From Candidatus Woesearchaeota archaeon (GTDB taxonomy: Archaea > Nanobdellota > Nanobdellia > Woesearchaeales > WJIZ01), in contig JAGVYS010000002.1 in the NCBI GenBank assembly GCA_018303125.1, forward strand, positions 70,600-109,179: DNA of 38,580 nt. Reading direction: 5' to 3'. A program made the translations under genes and the position numbers. Positions 1 through 9,042 of this stretch are shown in pieces (positions within the stretch are counted from its first letter, which is position 1; every line of letters starts with the position of its first letter). The notes under the pieces are model-generated. The model was not told the origin of the DNA, ran no database searches, and saw only the letters and a program-made list of their open reading frames with translations.

Positions 1-1
1 A

Positions 2-499
2 CCAAAAGGGTATGACCATAAGAATATATACAGCCATATGGGTTTTAATCTTAAGCCGACAGACATGCAAGCTGCCATTGGCATCGCACAGCTTAAAAAA
101 ATAGATTATTTCATAAGTAAGAGGAAAGAAAACTTTGACTTTCTTTCCATGCATCTGAAAAAATATGAAGACAAAATAATAATGCCAAAGAGCCTTGATG
201 AGTCTGACCCTAGCTGGTTTGGCTTCATTATATCTGTAAAGGAAGATGCAGGATTCACAAGAGAGCAGCTTATTTCGCACCTCACAAAACACAAGGTTAT
301 GACAAGGTCATTGTTTGCAGGCAATATAACAAAGCAGCCTTCTTTCTCTGACGTAAAATATAAGACTGTTGGTTCATTGGAAAATACGGATAAAACAATG
401 TTCAGTACCTTCTGGATAGGTGTGCAGCCAAATATTACTGAAGAAAAGAGAAAATATGTTGCAGATGTATTTGACTCTTTCTTTAAGGAACTTATTTAA
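2..499 (+). CDS. rfbH: CDP-6-deoxy-L-threo-D-glycero-4-hexulose-3-dehydrase-like (RfbH/DdhC family, DegT fold), 5'-truncated by window edge
   Basis: The frame is open from base 2 (PKGYDHKNIYSHMGFNLKPTDMQAAIGIAQLKK...), resembling the C-terminal part of RfbH-type PLP enzymes; stop at 497-499. The N-terminal PLP region is outside the window. Confidence 0.8.
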   Translation, partial: PKGYDHKNIYSHMGFNLKPTDMQAAIGIAQLKKIDYFISKRKENFDFLSMHLKKYEDKIIMPKSLDESDPSWFGFIISVKEDAGFTREQLISHLTKHKVMTRSLFAGNITKQPSFSDVKYKTVGSLENTDKTMFSTFWIGVQPNITEEKRKYVADVFDSFFKELI

Positions 500-522
500 A
501 TGAGTAAAAAGACTAGAAAGTA

Positions 523-1980
523 ATGGATTACTATAGGAAAATTGGAAATCAGATAAGTTGGGTATATGTAATAAAAATCGCTGATTTCTCAATAATGCTT
601 GCACTCTTTGCCATATTAACAAGATTCTTATCTAAGGACGATTTCGGCTTGTATTCCCTGCTCAACGTAAGCATATTGCTTCTTACCGGAATTCTTTCTC
701 TTGGCTTGCCTGATTTTATAGTAAGGACCTTTACAGGAAAGAAAGAGGATGAAAAAAGACAGGCATTCAGACAGGTATTCTGCCTCTCCTGCATAATAAG
801 CCTCATAAGCACGATAGTTCTATTGTTCCTTACCTACTTTGTCCTTGAGGCACTGAAATTAAGCACTATTTTCCTAGCAACTTCGCTGGTCATATTATGT
901 TCAGGGTTCATTGTCATTGGGAGCATTGTTGAAGCATATATTTATTCGGAAAAAAATACAGTAAAGTCAAAACTGCTAAGCGTTTCACTGAGGAGCTTCT
1001 GGGCTTTGCCTGTAATTATTCTAGCACTATCTGACGCAATAGGCTTAAACATGATATTCGCGACAAGGCTTATATTCACTATTCTTGTGCTTATCTGCGT
1101 TTTTACCTATCTCAGAAGCATGAATTTTAAGTTTATTCAAAAAATAGACTGGAGTTATGCCAAAAAAGCCCTATTGTTCGGAATTCCATTAGCTACTCTT
1201 GTTGTGTCGCAATGGGCCATAACAGCTACTGACAGGTATATGCTTGGATGGTTTCATTCGGCTGCAAGTGTTGGAAACTATTCATTTGTTTATACTCTCC
1301 TGGATTTCATATTTGTTTTCTCTACTTCCGCCATCAGCTTGGTGCTTTACCCTTACATCGTTGAGGAATACAACCATGGAAAAAAAGAAAGAAGTAACTT
1401 CCTAATGAACAGTATGCTAAAGTACATATTAATCCTTGCTGTGCCTGCCCTTGCAGGATTTTACATACTCAGTAAGGAGATAACTACAATGGTATCAGGC
1501 CAAGGTTATCTGCCTGCATTGGTTATACTGCCTTACCTGATAATTTTCCCACTGCTAAAAAGCATTACAACAGTATTCACATACGCATTAACCTTGAAAA
1601 ACATGACAAAGATAATTGCCTTCCTTTACGGTGGAGGCATTGTCTTGAACATAATTCTTAATATGCTCCTAATACCGGCATATGGAATAACCGGAGCCGG
1701 CATTGCAACAACTGTGACTTATATCGCAATGGCTGCGTTCTTCATGCAGATAGGGTCAAGGCATGTTGCGCTTGATTATGCATATTTGGGGATTGGAAAG
1801 ATTTTATTGAGCACTGCAATAATGGCTCTTCCTTTATTGTTTATACATCCGTACAATGTATTTTCAAAGATAGCAACGATAATCTTGGGGGCTGCAGTAT
1901 ATGTCGCTTGCCTGCTGTTACTAAAGGCCTTTCGAGAGGATGAAATAACACTAATAAAAAATCTTGTATTAAGAAAGTAG
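523..1980 (+). CDS. Wzx-like polysaccharide flippase (MATE/MVF superfamily)
   Basis: 485 aa, about 12-14 hydrophobic segments, N-terminal 'YRKIGNQISWVYVIKIADFSIMLALFAILTRFLSKDDFGLYSLL' typical of polysaccharide biosynthesis flippases; ATG start. Confidence 0.88.
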   Translation: MDYYRKIGNQISWVYVIKIADFSIMLALFAILTRFLSKDDFGLYSLLNVSILLLTGILSLGLPDFIVRTFTGKKEDEKRQAFRQVFCLSCIISLISTIVLLFLTYFVLEALKLSTIFLATSLVILCSGFIVIGSIVEAYIYSEKNTVKSKLLSVSLRSFWALPVIILALSDAIGLNMIFATRLIFTILVLICVFTYLRSMNFKFIQKIDWSYAKKALLFGIPLATLVVSQWAITATDRYMLGWFHSAASVGNYSFVYTLLDFIFVFSTSAISLVLYPYIVEEYNHGKKERSNFLMNSMLKYILILAVPALAGFYILSKEITTMVSGQGYLPALVILPYLIIFPLLKSITTVFTYALTLKNMTKIIAFLYGGGIVLNIILNMLLIPAYGITGAGIATTVTYIAMAAFFMQIGSRHVALDYAYLGIGKILLSTAIMALPLLFIHPYNVFSKIATIILGAAVYVACLLLLKAFREDEITLIKNLVLRK

Positions 1981-1998
1981 AGCTGCTTTCTTTAATGA

Positions 1999-3480
1999 TT
2001 AATCCATAGTAGCGTTATTTTTGCCAATTTGATGCTTTTTTTCTAATATGGCATTCGCCAGGTTCTGAGCTATAAGGTTATTCCCTTTTTTTGTAGCGTG
2101 CCCAAAATACCCGAATTCCCTGTCCAAAAAAACATCATCATAATTATAACCTTGAAAATTATCTTCATTGCTAACAATTAATACCTCCTTTATGCCTTCA
2201 AAAATGCTTTTTAGTGTATCAATTTTTAAGGTTGGATATTGCATTATTATGATTTGTCTGCCTTTAGTCATCTCGTGCATCTTTCTAAAATTTATTGCAG
2301 TCTTAATCCCCAAGTATTCTTCCCTAATATTCATTGAGAGTTTAAGCCATTTTTGCCCTTCAGTAGACATGTTTAGTTCAATATACTTGGCACCTATGTC
2401 TGAGTATACCCTTGCCATCATTGCCTTATTCTTTTTATATCCATTAGCGAATAACTTCTCCGCATATTCTGTCTGGTTTTGCCTAAGATAATGCCAGCCA
2501 AATTCTCTGTAAACAGATGCCCTGTCAGGAAACTTTTCTAGGGCTATGCTAAATAGGAAAAGAGCTACTTGCGATTTTTCTTTTTGATTTGTACTATCCA
2601 CAGTCTTGGCAAGTTCAATCAGAAGCCTTTCGTGCTTTGGGTCTATAGCGTCATAAGCGTTATCAAATTTGTCTAAGATTGCGATTGCATCTTTAGGCCT
2701 ATTTAGAGAGAAGTAGTCATTAGCCATTACCAAGTAAGCTCTTTTGTCGTGTGGAACGATCTCAATGTATTTTAGAAGATACTCTAGTGATTCTTCGTAC
2801 ATACTGTGTTTAAAATACTCTATACCTATTGCTTGTAAAGCATAAGCTGAATCATTATTATTACTGATTAACTTATTAAAATTATTTTTTGCAATATCTA
2901 ATTCTCCTTTATTGAGATAGGATACGCCCAAGTTGAATATAGATTCACTATCTCCTAAAAAATTCTTAACAACCGGTATAAAAATAGGCTCCGGTTTGTC
3001 TTTCTTTTCTATGTTTGAATTAAAATAGTGTTCTATAAGCTCATATAGCCTGAAATTTTTCAAAAATTCGTTCGCTGAAAAATATTTTGCAGAATTGTCA
3101 TGTACTAATTTTTCATTGACTTCGTCTGCCATACCCAACATAACAATAACAATATCTGGATTGTATTTAGGCAGGTTCTCTTCTAGTAAAGAAATTGCTT
3201 CAGAAGTATCTAGTCCTGCATGCCCTACTACAAACACATGCGCAGAGCGATTCGTGGCATTAGAAAGTATAACTTCAAGTTGCTCCGGCCAAGGATCTTC
3301 TCCTTCTATAGTCATTGAATCGCCTATAGCGAGTACATTCAAGTCTGTATCTTGGCCATATTTCATGTCATTTGAAAAATGCTGCATTTGAATCCTTGCG
3401 TAGCCGCTAAGTCTCATGCCAAATTCAAGAAGAAACAAGACAAGGAATATCCTGAACAATATAACTAAAATCTTTTTCAT
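1999..3480 (-). CDS. SGNH/GDSL-type hydrolase with internal TPR repeats, N-terminal signal/anchor
   Basis: N-terminal hydrophobic helix; GDS motif in 'LNVLAIGDSMTIEG'; TPR-like repeats 'IFNLGVSYLNKGELDIAKNNFNKLI', 'YALQAIGIEYFKHSMYEESLEYLLKYIE'; C-terminal 'GYFGHATKKGNNLIAQNL' like SGNH block V. Confidence 0.75.
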   Translation of the reverse strand: MKKILVILFRIFLVLFLLEFGMRLSGYARIQMQHFSNDMKYGQDTDLNVLAIGDSMTIEGEDPWPEQLEVILSNATNRSAHVFVVGHAGLDTSEAISLLEENLPKYNPDIVIVMLGMADEVNEKLVHDNSAKYFSANEFLKNFRLYELIEHYFNSNIEKKDKPEPIFIPVVKNFLGDSESIFNLGVSYLNKGELDIAKNNFNKLISNNNDSAYALQAIGIEYFKHSMYEESLEYLLKYIEIVPHDKRAYLVMANDYFSLNRPKDAIAILDKFDNAYDAIDPKHERLLIELAKTVDSTNQKEKSQVALFLFSIALEKFPDRASVYREFGWHYLRQNQTEYAEKLFANGYKKNKAMMARVYSDIGAKYIELNMSTEGQKWLKLSMNIREEYLGIKTAINFRKMHEMTKGRQIIIMQYPTLKIDTLKSIFEGIKEVLIVSNEDNFQGYNYDDVFLDREFGYFGHATKKGNNLIAQNLANAILEKKHQIGKNNATMD

Positions 3481-3506
3481 GATTATAGTAATATGATTTT
3501 AGTAAG

Positions 3507-3516
3507 TTATAAATAA
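3507..3516. promoter_or_regulatory. Central TATA-like element in 59-bp divergent intergenic region
   Basis: 'ttataaataa' about 29 nt upstream of the MBOAT ATG (3540) and about 30 nt upstream of the SGNH-TPR ATG (3480, minus). Confidence 0.5.
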
Positions 3517-3539
3517 ATGTTATGTAAAACAACTTGAAT

Positions 3540-4910
3540 ATGCTCTATCTTTTCCATAGTCAAGAGTTCATGCTCTTTTTTGTTGTTATTTTCGTAATAT
3601 ATTGGATTAGTAAGAGATTCAAGAATGCTGTTTTACTGATAGCCAGCTATATATTTTACGCAAGCTGGGATTGGAGATTCCTAAGTTTAATAGTGGCATT
3701 AACAGCAATAAATTATTTCTGTGGATTAAAGATAGAAGCCTCAAAACATAGGAAGGCGTATTTACTTATAGGTATAATATCGGGCATTTCCATCCTGGGA
3801 TTTTTCAAATATTTCAATTTCTTTGTGGAAAGCTTTGTTACGCTGCTTAATTTTTTCGGATTTGGGTTGAACTATAATGCATTGAATATTATATTGCCAA
3901 TTGGCATATCCTTCTATACCTTCCAGACATTAAGCTACACTATTGATGTCTACAGGAAAAAAATGTCTCCAGAAAAGAACATAATAAACTTTTCTCTTTT
4001 TGTATTTTATTTTCCACAGCTTATAGCAGGACCGATAGAAAGAGCCAAGGACTTGTTGCCTAGAATAAATTCTACAAAAAATATAAGGAATATCAATTTC
4101 AGAGATGGCTCTTATCTTTTCATATATGGCTTATTCAAAAAGGTGGTCATAGCCGATTCACTCGCTATAATTGTAGACAAGGTCTTTTCTATGCAGGACC
4201 CTACAGGCACACAGGTTATGATGGCAGCTTATGCTTTTGCCTTGCAGATATATTGTGATTTTTCAGGTTACTCAGATATGGCAAAAGGAATCTCGCATTT
4301 TTTTGGGATAGAGCTAAGCACAAATTTCAACCTTCCTTACCTATCAAGAACACCCTCAGAGTTCTGGAAGAGGTGGCACATTACACTCTCTTCATGGGTA
4401 AGGGATTACTTGTATATACCGATGGGTGGAAAAAATTCAAAATTTGCTGCACTTTTTTTTAGCATGCTATTAATGGGTCTTTGGCATGGTGCAGCTTGGC
4501 ACTTTGTACTTTGGGGACTTTACTGGTTCTTCGTAATTATGGCATACAGGATAATTAAGCCAAAGATAAATAGTCTAGCAACTAAAGTGCTTTCAACAAT
4601 AGTTATGTTTCATATAACTTCCTACAGCTGGATTTTATTCAGGGGAAGCGATTTCGGACAGATAATAAGCCTGACTTCCTCGCTTGCTTCTATAAATCTT
4701 ATCGGCATTCTTGACGCTTCTTTCTTCCCGCTTTATGCCGGAGCACTATTCCTGTTAGTTTATGAGGCTATACAGTATACAAAAAAAGACCAGTTATTCA
4801 TTGCAAAGAAAGGATTTTACCACCAGATGATTTTTTATTTGGTTTTGTTCTTTCTCTTTGTTGAGATAGGAAGCACTTCTAATGTAGCTTTTATCTATTT
4901 TCAGTTTTGA
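3540..4910 (+). CDS. MBOAT-family O-acyltransferase (AlgI-like)
   Basis: ORF track begins at TTG 3534; ATG at 3540 is more likely. Contains 'FYFPQLIAGPIERAKDLLPRI', 'CDFSGYSDMAKGISHFFGIEL', 'PYLSRTPSEFWKRWHITLSSWVRDYLYIPMGG' and 'GLWHGAAWHFVLWG', all MBOAT hallmarks. Confidence 0.95.
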   Translation: MLYLFHSQEFMLFFVVIFVIYWISKRFKNAVLLIASYIFYASWDWRFLSLIVALTAINYFCGLKIEASKHRKAYLLIGIISGISILGFFKYFNFFVESFVTLLNFFGFGLNYNALNIILPIGISFYTFQTLSYTIDVYRKKMSPEKNIINFSLFVFYFPQLIAGPIERAKDLLPRINSTKNIRNINFRDGSYLFIYGLFKKVVIADSLAIIVDKVFSMQDPTGTQVMMAAYAFALQIYCDFSGYSDMAKGISHFFGIELSTNFNLPYLSRTPSEFWKRWHITLSSWVRDYLYIPMGGKNSKFAALFFSMLLMGLWHGAAWHFVLWGLYWFFVIMAYRIIKPKINSLATKVLSTIVMFHITSYSWILFRGSDFGQIISLTSSLASINLIGILDASFFPLYAGALFLLVYEAIQYTKKDQLFIAKKGFYHQMIFYLVLFFLFVEIGSTSNVAFIYFQF

Positions 4911-6552
4911 CCGCTGAATTGGTTATATTGTAAACCAGGATATTTGGTGCTAACCTGTCAATTGGCTTATATTTCTGAAGCCAGTCAAAACAATTTGGAT
5001 ATTCTCCGTAATTATAAAGCTGAAACATACTGATTATTGTGATACCTTCCAATTCATGGCAGATTGGCTCCTGCTTACCGAATTTCTGTAATGAAGCATA
5101 GCTGCTGAATTCAAGAGGTGCATAAGTAAAGTTGTAATAGCTTAGGTCCTCTGTTCCATGATAGGCAATGTTTGGATTTATTATTCCTTTCGCATTAAGG
5201 TACGGCTTAATCCTGTCCGCCCCTTGCCCGAAATCACAGTCTCCATCCAATGATATTGTGCAGCCGTTATTCTGGCCGACAATCTCATTGTAGAAATAAA
5301 GGTATTCTGGGAAGCTTGTCAAAGGTACAATAGCGTATGCCAAAAGCAGTATAGCAGCTTTATAGTCTACCCTGAAAACATTAGCAGATCTTGAAATGAA
5401 AATGAAAACGAACGGGAAGACTGGAAGAAAATACCTGATTCCGCGGCAATAAGGTATAAGATTAAGTACCAAGAAAAAATAGACCAATGCAAAAATAATC
5501 CAATTTTCATCTTTCATTAACTTTAGTCTGCGGAGAGAGAAAAAAGCTAATCCTATCAACACTATGAAAACAATACTTGATTTAATGAAAAAAACAACAA
5601 AAGAGCTGTACCAGGGAGGAGAATTATGTATGCTCCCGGAAAAATAGCATGGTTCTGAAGGCCTTACAGCCTGTGAAATAAATCCCCTTACATAGTTGTA
5701 AGGCAGCGGAGAAGGCACGGCATCTATGCCAAATAAAACTATTCCAGGAAGTTTGCCCCTCATTTCAAAATAACCATCACGGTCAAGAAGAGTGTCTGAA
5801 TCAATGGATTTTCCAAGCGAGACGAAAGAGCCCTCAAAAAAATATATACAGTTAATAGTAACAATAATCACAAAAATATAAACCATGTAAGACTTGAAAA
5901 GGCTCATAATCCTAGATAGCTTGAATCTCTGATAATGAATCAAAAAAATCGATGTCATTACAAAAGGGATAATTATTACAGATGTGAATTTAGTTGATAA
6001 TGTTAATCCTGACACAACAGAAAGAAGAAAGAGCCTTTTTGCTGTTGGCATGTCCTTATACCACATGAATACAAAAAACGTGAGGAATATAAAGAAAGTC
6101 AGGCCTATATCCGGAGTGGAAAGCCTTGAGTGGCCTAGTATAACTGGATGGAATGCATAAAGAAATAGTGCAAATATAGCTGCCTTTTTTGAGTATATCC
6201 TCTTTGCGATGAAGTATATAAGCAACCCAAGCAATACAGATATAATCACGCTTGAGATACCTGCAAGCCTAAGAATAGTATAGGGCTCATATTTATTTCC
6301 GTATAGTAGTTTATGCGCAAAAGGCTCGTATGCCTGTGTTTCCGGGTATTCTAGGTCAAGAAACAGTAAAGGTATTGCAGATAGTATGTTGAGCAAAGGA
6401 GGATGAGCGATGCTCATATGCATGTTATGGTTAACTAGTATATTTGCCCCTCTTGCAATATTTAGTGGCTCATCTATTACTGGGCTCCTGTAAAAAATGC
6501 TTGAAGCTAAAAGTAGGATGAAAACAAATAGTATTGTCTTTTTCATCGGCAA
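4891..6552 (-). CDS. GT-C family (PMT/ArnT, GT39-like) polytopic membrane glycosyltransferase
   Basis: 553 aa with many TM helices; first loop 'DEPLNIARGANILVNHNMHMSIAHPPLLNILSAIPL' (acidic loop 1), 'GHSRLSTPDIGLTFF' PMT-type motif. 3' end overlaps the MBOAT gene by 20 bp. Confidence 0.82.
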   Translation of the reverse strand: MPMKKTILFVFILLLASSIFYRSPVIDEPLNIARGANILVNHNMHMSIAHPPLLNILSAIPLLFLDLEYPETQAYEPFAHKLLYGNKYEPYTILRLAGISSVIISVLLGLLIYFIAKRIYSKKAAIFALFLYAFHPVILGHSRLSTPDIGLTFFIFLTFFVFMWYKDMPTAKRLFLLSVVSGLTLSTKFTSVIIIPFVMTSIFLIHYQRFKLSRIMSLFKSYMVYIFVIIVTINCIYFFEGSFVSLGKSIDSDTLLDRDGYFEMRGKLPGIVLFGIDAVPSPLPYNYVRGFISQAVRPSEPCYFSGSIHNSPPWYSSFVVFFIKSSIVFIVLIGLAFFSLRRLKLMKDENWIIFALVYFFLVLNLIPYCRGIRYFLPVFPFVFIFISRSANVFRVDYKAAILLLAYAIVPLTSFPEYLYFYNEIVGQNNGCTISLDGDCDFGQGADRIKPYLNAKGIINPNIAYHGTEDLSYYNFTYAPLEFSSYASLQKFGKQEPICHELEGITIISMFQLYNYGEYPNCFDWLQKYKPIDRLAPNILVYNITNSAVKTENR

Positions 6553-6589
6553 TTAATGCCTATTGGATGCACTATAAAAATCTTTCATG

Positions 6590-8134
6590 TTAAGGCCCTA
6601 TAGTTGTGCTTATTCTGAAAGATCTGTTGGCGCCAATAAACTTAGCATCAGGCATTTTAAGTTCCTGGGCTGTAAAAAATTTTGCAGAAGGTATGTACCT
6701 AAATGAAAATTTGCCAACCCTATAAAGTCTAATCTCATTTTCAGAAGTTATGCTGTCTTCAACTTTTATGCCAGCCTTAAAATAAAACACACGGCAAAAG
6801 CTTATTTTAACAAGCCGTTTCTTTGTGATAAGCACATATTTCAGCATTTCTCTTAAAACCTTGCTGAATAAGCCAATAGATATGAGCCTCAATATTATGT
6901 GCTTGAAAACAGATGGGGTAATGGGCTTTATCCTGTAAAAAAGTCCGTTCACGGTTATACTGTCCTTTTCCACAGATATACTCCTGGTGTCGTCAAAATA
7001 GCTTGAGCATAACACTTTCTTTCCATTGACAAGATAACCGCAGTCGGAAATTACTTTTTCTCCGGAGTAATACCTATAAACGCCTCCTTTCTTAGTCCCT
7101 ACTATGAGATAATAATTCGCCCCTTTTCTCACATAAATTCCGGCACCGGGGAAATACTTTTCAAAACTTTCCATTTGGAAAGGTAATTTTGCTACTGCCT
7201 TTTTTCCTTTTAACATACCTGTCTTAAGATACTGGTGAACATACAATGGAAGGTACCTATTATCAAGGCAATCCAATCCCACTAAATCCCTAGACTCTTC
7301 TATAAATTTTAATATTGCCAAACTAAGGTGAGTTGAGCGCGCTGCAAAACCTGAGGGTACAAGATACTCAGTATCCCTTGCCGTATACTCTCCACCCGCA
7401 GAGCCGTTCGGATGCAGGAAATAACTTATAAATTCCACAGCGCGGTCTATTGCGTTGGGTATTTGGCTATTTCCTGTCTTGGCATACAGCTCAGACAAAA
7501 AGTCAATAGTATAGCTTAAGTATCCAACATCGCATCCTTCATATTCCGGAAACCATCCTTCATGATTCTGCGCCCTTAGGATAAGAGATAGCTTTTTATT
7601 CAATACATCCTTATAACACGGAAATTTCTCATTAACGCATGCTATGGCAAGGCATGCCATTGCTTCCTGATTTATGACTTTTGGTTCATGGTTTTTTGAG
7701 AGGTAATCTGCTGCTTTCCTCAGGACTTTTCCTATTCTTGCTCTTTGTTCAGGCTCAATTTCATCAAAAAGCAAATTAAAGGATTCTGAACAGGGATAGA
7801 TTGTCAACGAAGTGCCGATATAAGAGTGCTCGTTTGGATAATATTCGTCAAAACTGCCATCTTTTTTCTGTATTTTTTCAAGAAAAAGCAGCCCTGCTAT
7901 TATCCATTCTTTAATTCTTTTGTTTCCATAATACACATTTGAGGCAAATTTTTTCTTGTAAAGAATTGAAAGCGCATATACGGCTCCCTGCACGCTTGCA
8001 TAAGGAACATCTGTCTTCCTATATTGCCAATGCTCCCTGTCAAAACATCCATATGTGGGGGAGAACTGCGTCCTGTCCTGAAGGCTCAAAAGGGAGGGCA
8101 TTGCTGAAATTGCCATAGACAAAAAGCGGTTCAT
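6590..8134 (-). CDS. Heparinase II/III-like or other alpha/alpha-toroid glycan-acting protein (function uncertain)
   Basis: 514 aa; N-terminal part rich in helical toroid-like repeats ('YGCFDREHWQYRKTDVPYASVQGAVYALSILY', 'QEAMACLAIACVNEKF'); C-terminal half beta-rich ('GAGIYVRKGANYYLIVGTKKGGVYRYYSGEKVISDCGYLVNGKKV'). Confidence 0.55.
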   Translation of the reverse strand: MNRFLSMAISAMPSLLSLQDRTQFSPTYGCFDREHWQYRKTDVPYASVQGAVYALSILYKKKFASNVYYGNKRIKEWIIAGLLFLEKIQKKDGSFDEYYPNEHSYIGTSLTIYPCSESFNLLFDEIEPEQRARIGKVLRKAADYLSKNHEPKVINQEAMACLAIACVNEKFPCYKDVLNKKLSLILRAQNHEGWFPEYEGCDVGYLSYTIDFLSELYAKTGNSQIPNAIDRAVEFISYFLHPNGSAGGEYTARDTEYLVPSGFAARSTHLSLAILKFIEESRDLVGLDCLDNRYLPLYVHQYLKTGMLKGKKAVAKLPFQMESFEKYFPGAGIYVRKGANYYLIVGTKKGGVYRYYSGEKVISDCGYLVNGKKVLCSSYFDDTRSISVEKDSITVNGLFYRIKPITPSVFKHIILRLISIGLFSKVLREMLKYVLITKKRLVKISFCRVFYFKAGIKVEDSITSENEIRLYRVGKFSFRYIPSAKFFTAQELKMPDAKFIGANRSFRISTTIGP

Positions 8135-9042
8135 AGAGTATCCCTACGTAGCTTAGAGATAACAGAAACAAGCAAGCCGAAGCTAAAAATCTGCAACCCT
8201 ACAACAAGCAACACTACCGATAGGATTATGAGAGGAAGGCGGTTCCCTATTATTCCTGTACTGGCTTTTAGATAAATGAGATATGCTGCAACAATCAAGC
8301 CTGAGAAGGATATTAAAAATCCAGATACTCCAAATACCTTCATTGGCCGGTACATGTAGGCAAACCTGAAAGCTGTTGTAAAAAATTGGATAAAATCTTT
8401 TCCAATCTTAAGCTTGGATTTTCCAGCCTTCCTATCCTTAAATGTTATAGGTATCTCTTCTATTTTGTATCCCCTAAAATAGGCCTCACAGACAAATTCC
8501 ATGTTGAATGCGAAGCCGTCTGCATCTATGTGCAGCTTTTTCCAAATGTCCTTTCTGAAAGCTCTGTACCCATTTGTGACATCCGAAACATGCGTTCCTG
8601 CAAAAAAACTTGCCACCATATTCGCTCCCCTGCTGATTATCCTTCTCTTTAATGGCCAGTTAATTATTTTCGAATCTTTGAGGTATCTGCTCCCTATAAC
8701 AATGTCAGCCCCATTCTTAATTTTATTGACGAATTGCGGGATATAGTCGGGATTATGTGTATTGTCGCCTTCCATGCTGATTATTATATCGTGCTTAGAC
8801 TCAGAAAACCCCTTTCTTCTTGCCGAGCCTACTCCTTGCTTTCTCTCTCGCACAAACAAGCGGATATTGCCATATTTCTTGCTCAACTCCTGCACGACAC
8901 TCCATGTTTTGTCAGGGCTGTTGTCATCTATTACAATTATTTCCCCGTCAATTTTGTTTTCCTTAAGAACTTCTTCTATTCGAGGTATGAGAAGGGGAAT
9001 ATTTTCCTTTTCGTTGTATGTGGGAATTACGATTGATACCAT
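8131..9042 (-). CDS. Polyprenyl-phosphate hexosyltransferase (DPM-like GT2) with C-terminal TM helices
   Basis: 'VSIVIPTYNEKENIPLLIPRIEEVL...IIVIDDNSPDKTWSVVQELSKKYGNIRLFVRERKQGVGSARRKGF', 'GADIVIGSRYL', 'SDVTNGYRAFRKDIW'; two hydrophobic C-terminal helices. Confidence 0.92.
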   Translation of the reverse strand: MVSIVIPTYNEKENIPLLIPRIEEVLKENKIDGEIIVIDDNSPDKTWSVVQELSKKYGNIRLFVRERKQGVGSARRKGFSESKHDIIISMEGDNTHNPDYIPQFVNKIKNGADIVIGSRYLKDSKIINWPLKRRIISRGANMVASFFAGTHVSDVTNGYRAFRKDIWKKLHIDADGFAFNMEFVCEAYFRGYKIEEIPITFKDRKAGKSKLKIGKDFIQFFTTAFRFAYMYRPMKVFGVSGFLISFSGLIVAAYLIYLKASTGIIGNRLPLIILSVVLLVVGLQIFSFGLLVSVISKLRRDTL

